64,000 bases of DNA from Candidatus Hydrogenedentota bacterium (GTDB lineage Bacteria; Hydrogenedentota; Hydrogenedentia; Hydrogenedentales; SLHB01): contig JABWCD010000035.1 in NCBI GenBank assembly GCA_013359265.1, positions 49,696 to 113,695 on the forward strand, read 5' to 3'. Below the pieces are notes generated by a model, which saw only the letters and a program-made list of their open reading frames with translations, did no database searches and was not told the origin of the DNA. A program made the position numbers and the translations under genes. Within the stretch, counting starts at the first letter, position 1; the number at the start of each line of letters is the position of its first letter. Below, in pieces: positions 27,841 to 35,147 of the stretch.

Positions 27841-28077
27841 ATGCGAACCAACAGGCACATTTACGAAGTGACAAAATCGCCGCGGATGGCCCAGACCGTT
27901 CAACAGCTTAAGTACGATACGCTGCTAGTATATCTCACCAACGGTATAAATCTCGTATTCGGATCGTTCGCCAGCCTTGGCGAAGTTTCGAACTCGCTCC
28001 AAGGACTTATTACCGTACTGCCGTACAAGAACTTCTACGGCGGTGGCACCACATCCGGCGGCGGTGGAACTTCGTAA
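27841..28077 (+). CDS. Small protein 2 of the three-gene unit (78 aa), glycine-rich C-terminus
   Basis: ATG 27841 has GGAGG five bases upstream, better placed than the in-frame GTG at 27829. The product begins with MRTNRHIYEVTKSPRMAQTV, continues with a mostly hydrophobic stretch (YDTLLVYLTNGINLVFGSFA) and ends in a low-complexity tail YGGGTTSGGGGTS. The overall plan (short basic head, hydrophobic central stretch) resembles small protein 1, although the sequences are not obviously alike. The Gly/Thr/Ser tail is reminiscent of bacteriocin or adhesive peptide tails but proves nothing. Function unknown. Confidence 0.6.
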   Translation: MRTNRHIYEVTKSPRMAQTVQQLKYDTLLVYLTNGINLVFGSFASLGEVSNSLQGLITVLPYKNFYGGGTTSGGGGTS

Positions 28078-28140
28078 GTATTGGCGTTAGATGATGGCTG
28101 GGGCTTCCGCAGAGGCGGGTTAACTTAGAAGGAACTACAA

Positions 28141-28263
28141 ATGCTGACGTTGTTCGTGCTGGCATATGTCCTACAGATTTCCGCGTTCCAGAGCTTCCTG
28201 TTTCTAGATTTGATCCCATCCGAATTCTTCCTCATCGATTTGTACTCGCAGTGGTGGCGCTAA
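28141..28263 (+). CDS. Small hydrophobic peptide, third gene of the unit (40 aa)
   Basis: ATG 28141 is preceded by AAGGA and the frame ends with TAA at 28261-28263, 22 bp before the terminator stem. The peptide is very hydrophobic (MLTLFVLAYVLQISAFQSFL, then FLDLIPSEFFLIDLYSQWWR) and could form one membrane helix with an aromatic C-terminus. A 40-residue frame could occur by chance, but the ribosome binding site and the placement just before a clear terminator make it plausible. Function unknown. Confidence 0.5.
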   Translation: MLTLFVLAYVLQISAFQSFLFLDLIPSEFFLIDLYSQWWR

Positions 28264-28285
28264 CCGCCCTTCGACATTCGATCAT

Positions 28286-28329
28286 CGCCGCGCGCGCCGT
28301 ATCGGTGTCGCGCGGCGACGCTTTTTTTT
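28286..28329 (+). terminator. Intrinsic terminator of the three-small-ORF unit
   Basis: A 9-bp perfect stem CGCCGCGCG (28286-28294) / CGCGCGGCG (28309-28317) is followed by acgc and eight T residues. It ends the plus-strand transcript 9 bp before the end of the convergent kinase gene. Confidence 0.85.
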
Positions 28330-28337
28330 GGAAAGGC

Positions 28338-29177
28338 TTATATGCGCGGTTTGCAGACGTCGGAGAGGATGATGCGGAGCTGGTCGCAGCTCTCGTAGCG
28401 TTTTGCGGGGTCCTTATCGATCATCTTCATGATCACGTCGCCAAGCGCTTGAGGGCAGCGGCGGTTGATTTGGTGCGGATGGAACGGAATTTGGCGCAGG
28501 TGCATTTGATATAGGCGCTGCAGGCTGTCCACCTCGAAGGGCAACTTCCCGCTGAACATCAAGTACAGCGCGATGCCCAGCGAATAGATGTCGCTCCGGT
28601 GCGTGGCCCTCTTCCCCTCGATGATTTCCGGCGCGACGTACATGGGCGTGATCTGCTCGACCAATCCCGAATCGAGAAACGGCAAGGACCTCGCGCGGCA
28701 GAGCGAGTAGTCCGACAGCTTCGCGATTCCCTTTCGCGTAAATAGAATGTTGCCCGGTTTCAGGTCGTGGTGCGTGAACCCCTGATCGTGGATGTACTGC
28801 AACCCGTTGCAAATCTGCGCGACGATGACCAGGCGTTCTTCGAGGTTCCAGGGGCGGTTTTCGATGTACCACTTCAAGTCGGGCCCGTCGCAGTATTCCA
28901 TCGTGAGGCAGAGGCCTTCCTCGCCCTCGATGAACTCCATGACGCGAACGACGTTGGTGTGATTGAATTTCTTGAAGGACTGGACGCTCTTTGCGAAGTC
29001 CTTCACTTGGCTGGCGTTGCGGAAAAAGTTGGCGTGAAACACCTTGATGGCGACGACCTCGCCCTTCTCGGTGTCAATTGCCCGGTACACGGTCCCGGTG
29101 CCGCCCCTCCCGAGGAGCCGGTCGCACTTGAACCGGTATATCCTTAGTCGATCGGGTAATTCTTCTTTTGTCGCCAT
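28338..29177 (-). CDS. Small serine/threonine protein kinase
   Basis: This 279-residue Hanks-type kinase has no extra domain. The glycine loop LLGRGGTGTV (21-30), the ATP-anchoring lysine K45 (VVAIKVF), catalytic loop HHDLKPGN (136-143, D138) and APE-like YVAPEIIEGK are present. The metal-binding DFG is DYS (D156) and HRD is HHD, so it should still be active although both motifs are variant. Similar short soluble kinases occur in multiples in PVC-type bacteria. It lies 33 bp downstream of rsfS on the same strand and converges on the small-ORF unit. Targets are unknown. Confidence 0.9.
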   Translation of the reverse strand: MATKEELPDRLRIYRFKCDRLLGRGGTGTVYRAIDTEKGEVVAIKVFHANFFRNASQVKDFAKSVQSFKKFNHTNVVRVMEFIEGEEGLCLTMEYCDGPDLKWYIENRPWNLEERLVIVAQICNGLQYIHDQGFTHHDLKPGNILFTRKGIAKLSDYSLCRARSLPFLDSGLVEQITPMYVAPEIIEGKRATHRSDIYSLGIALYLMFSGKLPFEVDSLQRLYQMHLRQIPFHPHQINRRCPQALGDVIMKMIDKDPAKRYESCDQLRIILSDVCKPRI

Positions 29178-29210
29178 GCCGGAGCTTTTATAGGGCGTAT
29201 CGGCCCACGA

Positions 29211-29591
29211 TTACAAGTCAAGCTTGATGCGCGGCGCGTCGCCCCACAGTCCGTCCAAATCGTAAAACTCCCGCTGTTCCTTGCGGAAGATATGGACAAT
29301 GATGTTCCCGTAGTCCAGCACGAGCCATCCGTTGCGGTAGTTGCCCTCGGAGTGGCGGGCCTTCACGCCGATCTCGCGCATGCCCGAGAGAATTGCGCTC
29401 GACACCGCCTTCACGTGCGGTTCGCTGTTCGCAGTGCAAATAACGAAGCTGTCGGCAATGACGGTCAGCCCTCGCAGGTCGTAGGCGCGGATGTCGATGG
29501 CCTTGTGTTCGTCCGCCAGCGTGGCGATGCGCCGCGTGTCCGGCATGAAATCCGGCTCGGGGGCCGGCGCTTTTTTAACTACGTTCTTCAA
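29211..29591 (-). CDS. rsfS: Ribosomal silencing factor RsfS
   Basis: RsfS (Iojap family) binds ribosomal protein uL14 on the 50S subunit and blocks subunit joining under nutrient stress. Family features are DIRAYDLRGLTVIADSFVIC, ANSEPHVKAVSS, WLVLDYGNIIVHIF and REFYDLDGLWGDAP near the C-terminus. As read the protein has 126 residues from a TTG at 29591; an ATG at 29546 (MPDTRRIATLADEH) would give 111 residues, nearer to the usual size. It sits between gatB and the kinase on the same strand. Confidence 0.93.
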   Translation of the reverse strand: MKNVVKKAPAPEPDFMPDTRRIATLADEHKAIDIRAYDLRGLTVIADSFVICTANSEPHVKAVSSAILSGMREIGVKARHSEGNYRNGWLVLDYGNIIVHIFRKEQREFYDLDGLWGDAPRIKLDL

Positions 29592-29699
29592 TAGTATCTT
29601 GTTTTCCGGCGTGTTTACTTCTCATAGCCTTCTTACATAGGACCTATACGACCTGTACGTCCCATAAGGGCCTTTCGTCCTTTGGGCCCAATTCCAAGC

Positions 29700-31136
29700 C
29701 TACTCCGTTTCCTTCAGCACGCGCCGCAACACCTCGTTCGCCAACTGCGGGTTGGCCTTGCCTTTCGTCGCCTTCATCAATTGGCCGACGAGGAAGCCAA
29801 ATGTCTTTTCCTTGCCGCCGCGGAATTCCGCGACGGGACCGGGGTTCGCCGCGATGACCTCGCGCGCGGCGGCCTCGATCGCGGAGGTATCACTGATCTG
29901 GACTAGGCCCTTTTCTTCGACAATTGCCTTCGGGTCCTTGCCCGTCTCGAACATGTCGAGCAGCACGTCCTTCGCAATCTTACCACTGATGGTGCCGTCG
30001 TCGATCAGTTTCAGCATCGCCGCAAGGCGGCCGGCAGTGACTTTGCTCGCGGTCAGCTCCTGCTTGTGTTCGGTAAGGAGCGCCTGCAACTCGACCGATA
30101 TCCAGTTCGCGGCCTGCTTCGGCGCGCAGCCCTGCTTCACCACAGCTTCGTAGTAGTCCGCCATCTCTTTCTCTGCCGTGAGCACACCGGCGTCGTACGC
30201 GGACAGGCCGTACTCCGACTCGAACCGCGCCCGCCGCGCCTGCGGCAACTCCGGCAGCGACGCGCGGATGCGCCCCTCCCACGCCTCGTCAACCACAATG
30301 GGCACGAGATCGGGATCGGGGAAGTAGCGGTAGTCGTGCGCGGATTCCTTCGCGCGCTGGGAGAACGTGATGCCGCGGTCCGCGTCCCAGCCGCGGGTCT
30401 CCTGTACGACCTTGCCGCCTTCGTCGAGCAACTTGGCCTGGCGGGCAATCTCGAATTCAATCGCTTTCTGAATGCCGCTGAACGACGCGACGTTTTTCAC
30501 CTCGGTCTTGGTGCCAAACGCGTCCGTGCCCGCCGGTCGAATGCTAATGTTCGCCTCCGCGCGGAGCGACCCCTCTTCCATGTTGCAGTCGCTGACATCG
30601 AGATAGCGCAGGAGTTGCTTCAATTCGGTTAGATAGGCGAACGCTTCGTCCGCGCTGCGAATGTCGGGTTCCGTCACGATTTCGAGCAGCGTGACGCCGC
30701 AGCGGTTGAAGTCTACGCCGCTGTCGCCCCCGCCGATCGTGTGCGTGTTGCGCGCCGTGTCTTCTTCGAGGTGCGCGCGCGTAATGCCGATGCGCTTCGT
30801 GGAACCGTTCGACTTGATGCTGATGAATCCGTCATGGCACAACGGCAGGTCGTACTGGCTGATCTGGTAGTTCTTCGCAAGATCGGGATAGAAATAGTTC
30901 TTCCTGTCCATCTTCGACCAGCGCGAGATCGTGCAGTTCAGCGCGAGGCCGACCATCACGCTCATCTCGACGGCGCGTTTGTTAATCACCGGCAACACGC
31001 CGGGCATCCCCAAACACACTGGACACACGTTCGTGTTCGCGGGCGCATGAAAATTCGTGCTGCACCCGCAGAAGACCTTCGATTTTGTGCTCAACTCGAC
31101 ATGCACTTCCATGCCGATGACCGGTTCGTATTTCAT
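29700..31136 (-). CDS. gatB: Aspartyl/glutamyl-tRNA amidotransferase subunit B
   Basis: This 478-residue subunit phosphorylates and amidates Glu-tRNA(Gln) or Asp-tRNA(Asn), receiving ammonia from GatA. The N-terminal core has [20 protein letters not shown], the zinc-type [10 protein letters not shown] and CPVCLGMPG cysteines, and HLEEDTARN. The C-terminus has the Yqey-like tail [20 protein letters not shown]. Length is normal. In the same strand group, gatA and gatC lie upstream with a small membrane-protein gene between gatA and gatB. The presence of GatCAB implies that Gln-tRNA and/or Asn-tRNA is made by the indirect route here. Confidence 0.97.
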   Translation of the reverse strand: MKYEPVIGMEVHVELSTKSKVFCGCSTNFHAPANTNVCPVCLGMPGVLPVINKRAVEMSVMVGLALNCTISRWSKMDRKNYFYPDLAKNYQISQYDLPLCHDGFISIKSNGSTKRIGITRAHLEEDTARNTHTIGGGDSGVDFNRCGVTLLEIVTEPDIRSADEAFAYLTELKQLLRYLDVSDCNMEEGSLRAEANISIRPAGTDAFGTKTEVKNVASFSGIQKAIEFEIARQAKLLDEGGKVVQETRGWDADRGITFSQRAKESAHDYRYFPDPDLVPIVVDEAWEGRIRASLPELPQARRARFESEYGLSAYDAGVLTAEKEMADYYEAVVKQGCAPKQAANWISVELQALLTEHKQELTASKVTAGRLAAMLKLIDDGTISGKIAKDVLLDMFETGKDPKAIVEEKGLVQISDTSAIEAAAREVIAANPGPVAEFRGGKEKTFGFLVGQLMKATKGKANPQLANEVLRRVLKETE

Positions 31137-31149
31137 TGCAACCTTCTAA

Positions 31150-31497
31150 TTAGGGCCAACGAGTAATTCTCAACGTCTTGCGGCTAACATCATGTTGGCG
31201 CGCCCATGCCGTGCTGCAAAGTTGCCATCGGACAACACACCGCACTGCGAGCGCTTCAAATATGAGTAGGCTAATTAGCACGCACAGTAACCCCAAGGTT
31301 TCGAGAAAACTGCTTCTCACGGCCAATGGTTCTATTATCCAATGGAAAAAGAGAGCCATGGTCGTGCCAAACAACAATCCTGCAGCAGCACCCAATACCT
31401 GCATCTGCAAGATCTCGAATTTCGTAGCGTGCGACACAATCTCCTTCACTTCGGGCGTGTTCAATGGATTCCACGTCAGGGCTTCTCGCAATCGCAT
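31150..31497 (-). CDS. Small membrane protein (115 aa) between gatA and gatB
   Basis: The frame starts at ATG 31497 with GGAGG about 8 bases upstream and has two clear hydrophobic helices (MQVLGAAAGLLFGTTMALFF and TLGLLCVLISLLIFEALAV), with an Arg/Trp-containing C-terminus. It lies 36 bp after gatA and 13 bp before gatB on the same strand, so it is probably cotranscribed with them. It has no recognised relatives and no obvious link to tRNA amidation. It may be a chance passenger in the operon. Confidence 0.6.
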   Translation of the reverse strand: MRLREALTWNPLNTPEVKEIVSHATKFEILQMQVLGAAAGLLFGTTMALFFHWIIEPLAVRSSFLETLGLLCVLISLLIFEALAVRCVVRWQLCSTAWARQHDVSRKTLRITRWP

Positions 31498-31533
31498 AAG
31501 CCTGTCCTCCGCTCTAATGCTTTGAGCAAAGAC

Positions 31534-33006
31534 TTACCGCACGGCAGTTGGCGCACCCATTGTAAACCCACGCTTCTGCTCATAGGTATACGCAACGCGC
31601 AAAATTGTTTCCTCGTCGAAAGGCTTTGCCATGATCTGCAATCCCGCCGGCAATCCCGAACCGACCAAACCGCACGGCATACTCAACCCGGGGATTCCGG
31701 CAAGGTTTACGCTGATCGTGTAGATATCGCTCAAATACATTTCCAGCGGGTTCGCCGACTTCTCGCCGATCTTGAACGCGGGCGTCGGAGAAGTCGGTGT
31801 AAGCACGACATCGCACTGTTCGAACGCGTCCATGAAATCCTTGCGAATGAGCGAACGCACCTTCTGCGCTTTGAGGTAGTACGCGTCGTAGTATCCGCTC
31901 GACAACACATACGTGCCGAGCATGATGCGGCGCCGCACTTCCGGGCCGTACCCGTCGGTTTTTGTACGCGCGTACAGCTCCTGTGTAGAAGAGACACCTG
32001 GCGCGCGGTAGCCGTAACGGACGCCGTCGAACCGCGCGAGGTTTGCGCTGGCCTCCGCCGTGCAGATGATGTAGTAGACCGCGATCGCGTAGTCGGTGTG
32101 CGGCAGGGAAACTTCGACGACCTTCGCCCCTTCCTTCTCGAGAACGGCGACCGCCGCCATGATCTTCTCGCGCATCTCAGCGTTGAGCGCGTCGGTGTAG
32201 TATTCTTTCGGCAGTCCAATTCGCATGCCGGAAACATCGGCCTTCAGCGCCTTCGTAAAATCGGGGACTGGTATATCCGCCGATGTCGAGTCTTTCGGAT
32301 CGCGTCCGCACATCACATTGAGCGCGATCGCCGCGTCTTCGACGTCCTTCGTGAACGGCCCAATCTGATCAAGTGACGAAGCAAACGCGACGAGTCCGTA
32401 GCGCGAGATGCGCCCGTACGTCGGCTTAATTCCCACGCACCCCACGCACGCCGCGGGCTGCCGAATCGACCCGCCGGTATCGCTGCCGAGGGTAATCGCG
32501 CATTCGTCCGCTGCGATCGCCGCCGCCGACCCGCCGCTTGACCCGCCCGGCACGCAATCAAGGTTCCACGGATTGCGCGTGATCTGTATCGACGAGTTCT
32601 CCGTCGACGACCCCATCGCAAACTCGTCCATGTTGAGCTTGCCGAGAAAGACCGCGCCAGCGTTCTGCAATCGTTCAACCGCAGTTGCGTCAAAGGGGCT
32701 ACGATAGCCTTTTAAGATTTTCGAGCAGCAGGTCGTTGTCCCCAGTTTGGTGCAGAGCACGTCCTTCAGACCCACGGGAACGCCCGCGAGCGGACCGACG
32801 TCTTCGCCTTTCCTGATTCGCGCGTCGACGGATTGCGCCATCGCGCGCGCTGCGTCCGCCCAGACGTCGATGAACGCTTTCACCCTGCCGTCGACGGCGT
32901 CGATCCGCGCGAGATGGCTCTCGGTCACTTCGAGCGCCGACACCTTCCCGCCCCGCACTGCGTCGCGAATCTCATGCGCCGTCTTTTTGTACCAGTCGTT
33001 GCTCAT
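31534..33006 (-). CDS. gatA: Aspartyl/glutamyl-tRNA amidotransferase subunit A
   Basis: This 490-residue amidase-signature protein releases ammonia from glutamine and feeds it to GatB. The Ser-cisSer-Lys triad is visible as K81 (VGLKDVLC), S157 (CVPGGSSGGSAAA) and S181 (SDTGGSIRQPAA). The glutamine-site region GIKPTYGRISRYGLVAFASS is conserved. Length and start (ATG 33006) are normal for the family. gatC is upstream, separated by 140 bp that contain a pair of inverted palindromic repeats. Confidence 0.97.
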   Translation of the reverse strand: MSNDWYKKTAHEIRDAVRGGKVSALEVTESHLARIDAVDGRVKAFIDVWADAARAMAQSVDARIRKGEDVGPLAGVPVGLKDVLCTKLGTTTCCSKILKGYRSPFDATAVERLQNAGAVFLGKLNMDEFAMGSSTENSSIQITRNPWNLDCVPGGSSGGSAAAIAADECAITLGSDTGGSIRQPAACVGCVGIKPTYGRISRYGLVAFASSLDQIGPFTKDVEDAAIALNVMCGRDPKDSTSADIPVPDFTKALKADVSGMRIGLPKEYYTDALNAEMREKIMAAVAVLEKEGAKVVEVSLPHTDYAIAVYYIICTAEASANLARFDGVRYGYRAPGVSSTQELYARTKTDGYGPEVRRRIMLGTYVLSSGYYDAYYLKAQKVRSLIRKDFMDAFEQCDVVLTPTSPTPAFKIGEKSANPLEMYLSDIYTISVNLAGIPGLSMPCGLVGSGLPAGLQIMAKPFDEETILRVAYTYEQKRGFTMGAPTAVR

Positions 33007-33020
33007 TCCTATTCCTGTTT

Positions 33021-33054
33021 ACATCCCCCTGAATCCCCCTTCAAAGGGGGACTT
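33021..33054. repeat. Dispersed palindromic repeat, type 1 (copy B)
   Basis: The sequence starts acatccccctgaatcccc and continues with the central cttcaaag and ggggactt. It matches the repeat interrupted by the IS element at 10.8/12.8 kb with about two differences. It lies between gatC and gatA. Confidence 0.8.
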
Positions 33055-33087
33055 TAAGAACTGCAATGTGACGTCGTTGGCGTTGTA

Positions 33088-33122
33088 TTAAGTCCCCCTT
33101 TGAAGGGGGATTTAGGGGGATG
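33088..33122. repeat. Dispersed palindromic repeat, type 1 (copy C, inverted)
   Basis: This is the inverse complement of copy B (taagtccccc, central tttgaagg, then ggatttagggggatgt). Copies B and C face each other across 33 bp, so the whole 33021-33122 segment forms one long imperfect palindrome, like a miniature inverted-repeat element. Confidence 0.8.
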
Positions 33123-33146
33123 TGCCCCTCGCATATTCTCCGAAGG

Positions 33147-33449
33147 TTACTCGTCCCCTACATCCAAAATCTTCGGCACGAGAAAATACTCGCCGTCCGT
33201 CTTGGGCGCGTTGGCGAGCGCCGCGTCGCGGTCGAGCGAGGGCCGGACCTCGTCCTCACGAAACACGTTGCTCATCTGGAGCACGTGCATCGTCGGCTCG
33301 ATGCCGTCGGTATTCAGCTCATTCAACTTGTCCATGTATGCGAGGATGTCGCCCATCTCGCCCACGAGCTTTTCCTTGGTCGCCTCGTCGAGCGTGAGTT
33401 GGGCCAGCCCAGCCACGTATTCCACGTCTGCCTTGGTGATCTTTGCCAT
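33147..33449 (-). CDS. gatC: Aspartyl/glutamyl-tRNA amidotransferase subunit C
   Basis: This 100-residue protein starts at ATG 33449 (MAKITKADVEYVAGLAQLTL), where the family's N-terminus normally begins; an upstream reading adds 11 non-conserved residues. Recognisable GatC features are LAYMDKLNELNTDGIEPTMH and, later, VFREDEVRPSLDRDAALANA and GEYFLVPKILD. It wraps around and stabilises GatA-GatB. It is the first gene of the gatC-gatA-gatB group. Confidence 0.95.
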   Translation of the reverse strand: MAKITKADVEYVAGLAQLTLDEATKEKLVGEMGDILAYMDKLNELNTDGIEPTMHVLQMSNVFREDEVRPSLDRDAALANAPKTDGEYFLVPKILDVGDE

Positions 33450-33699
33450 TGTTAACCCCGGCAATCGAACACCCCCAAGCATACTCGGGGGTGGATTGCG
33501 CCGATTAGCCTCTACGCCGCGAAAGAACCGAGTTTACCACAGAAAAACGCCGTACTTCCAAAGGAGTATGCGCATTCATGTACCGGCGGTGGGGCGCAGC
33601 CCTACGGGAATTCCCGGTGCTCTGACCGATCGGGCGCGTCAGACGAATGCGCCCCGCCGTCAATTGCCCAGCGCCGAGCCTCTCTAGTATTCTCAGCCC

Positions 33700-35019
33700 A
33701 TGCAAAACCCACACGAAATTCTACGACGCGATTTTCTGGCGGCGTCCGCGGCGGGCATGGCGCTCGCCGGCGGAGCGGCGCAGGCCGCCGAACAACCTGC
33801 CGCAAAACTGGCAGCCGAAGGCGGCGAGAAAGCAGTTAAGACCGCATTCACGCAGCCGCCGCGTTTCGGCGAACCCGAGCGCGAGCGCCTCGATCAAATG
33901 CTCGGCCAGGACACGCTGTTCTATTGGAAGGGCCCGCAGACGGGCATCTTTATCGAGCGGTTTCAACAGATATGCCCCGCGAAGTACGTGATGACCTGCA
34001 CGTCAGGCACGGCCGCACTGCACATTGCCGTTGCGGCGGCGGGAATCGGACCGGGAGATGAAGTCATTACCGCGCCGGTGACCGATATCGGCACGGTGAT
34101 CGGCGTCATTTACCAGATGGGCGTGCCCGTCTTCGCGGACTTGAATCCGTCTACCCTGAACCTCGATCCGGCGGATGTCGAGAAGCGCATCACGCCGAAG
34201 ACGAAGGCGATTATCGCCGTCCACCTTGCCGGAAACCCGTGCGAGATGGACGCGCTGAAGGCGATCGCGGACAAACACAACCTCGTACTGATCGAAGACT
34301 GCGCGCAGGCCTGGGGCGCGAAGTACCGCGGCAAACCTATTGGCTCGATCGGACACATCGCGTGTTGGTCGCTCCAGAATTCAAAGCACATTACCACCGG
34401 CGATGGCGGGGTCGTCGCGTCCAACGACGAAACGTTTGGCCCGAAGTTGCAGCGGTACGGCGACAAGGGGTTCGACCGCATCAAGGGCGGTCAGTTCGAG
34501 TTTTTCTCAACGAACTACCGCATGAGCGAGCCTCAGGCCGCAGTGGGCGCAGGGCAGTTCACGCGGCTTGAAGCCATCATCGCGTCACGCTCGAAGCTCG
34601 GCAATCTTTTGAGCGAGAGAATAGCCGGCATCAACGGAATTACGCCGCACAACGTTCATCCCGAGGACCGGTGCTCGTATTGGTTCTACATGTTTCGCAT
34701 GGACCCGAAAGCGTTCACCTGCGACCGCGCGACTTTCGTGAAGGCACTGGGCGCGGAGGGCGTGCAGTGCTCGGCGGGCTACATTCCGGTGACAATGCAC
34801 CACAACCCGGTCTTCCTGCAGCACGGCTTTTTCGCGGGGAAATGGCCGGTGAAGGACCTCGGCCTGACGACCATGGACTACTCGAAACACGAAACGCCCG
34901 AAGCGGAAGCTATCCTGCAAACCGGCGTTCGAGTCACCATTCACGAGGCCATGCCCGAGCAGTACATCGAGGAGTCTGCCGCCGCAATTCGTAAAGTCGC
35001 CCAGCATTACGCGGCCTAG
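33700..35019 (+). CDS. DegT/DnrJ/EryC1 family PLP enzyme with Tat export signal
   Basis: The 439-residue product begins MQNPHEILRRDFLAASAAGM, a twin-arginine motif (R9-R10, RRDFLAAS) followed by a hydrophobic stretch and an AQA-A cleavage site near residue 29. The remainder is a full DegT-type PLP enzyme: CTSGTAALHIAVAAAGIGPG, VLIEDCAQAWGAKYRG and CWSLQNSKHITTGDGG with Schiff-base lysine K229. Because Tat exports folded proteins with their cofactor, the enzyme may operate in the periplasm. This is unusual, since DegT enzymes normally act on cytoplasmic nucleotide sugars. It is followed by a secreted TIM-barrel-like protein gene. Confidence 0.85.
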   Translation: MQNPHEILRRDFLAASAAGMALAGGAAQAAEQPAAKLAAEGGEKAVKTAFTQPPRFGEPERERLDQMLGQDTLFYWKGPQTGIFIERFQQICPAKYVMTCTSGTAALHIAVAAAGIGPGDEVITAPVTDIGTVIGVIYQMGVPVFADLNPSTLNLDPADVEKRITPKTKAIIAVHLAGNPCEMDALKAIADKHNLVLIEDCAQAWGAKYRGKPIGSIGHIACWSLQNSKHITTGDGGVVASNDETFGPKLQRYGDKGFDRIKGGQFEFFSTNYRMSEPQAAVGAGQFTRLEAIIASRSKLGNLLSERIAGINGITPHNVHPEDRCSYWFYMFRMDPKAFTCDRATFVKALGAEGVQCSAGYIPVTMHHNPVFLQHGFFAGKWPVKDLGLTTMDYSKHETPEAEAILQTGVRVTIHEAMPEQYIEESAAAIRKVAQHYAA

Positions 35020-35147
35020 TGTCAATCTGATTGCCACGATCAGGACCGTCCTCCCGTCGGTCTGCGACCAAGCATCCGTCTACTTTCTTCCATCAGTGAA
35101 ATCCGTGTAATCTGTGGTCTGCATTTGCCTTTCTATTGGGGGAATTT

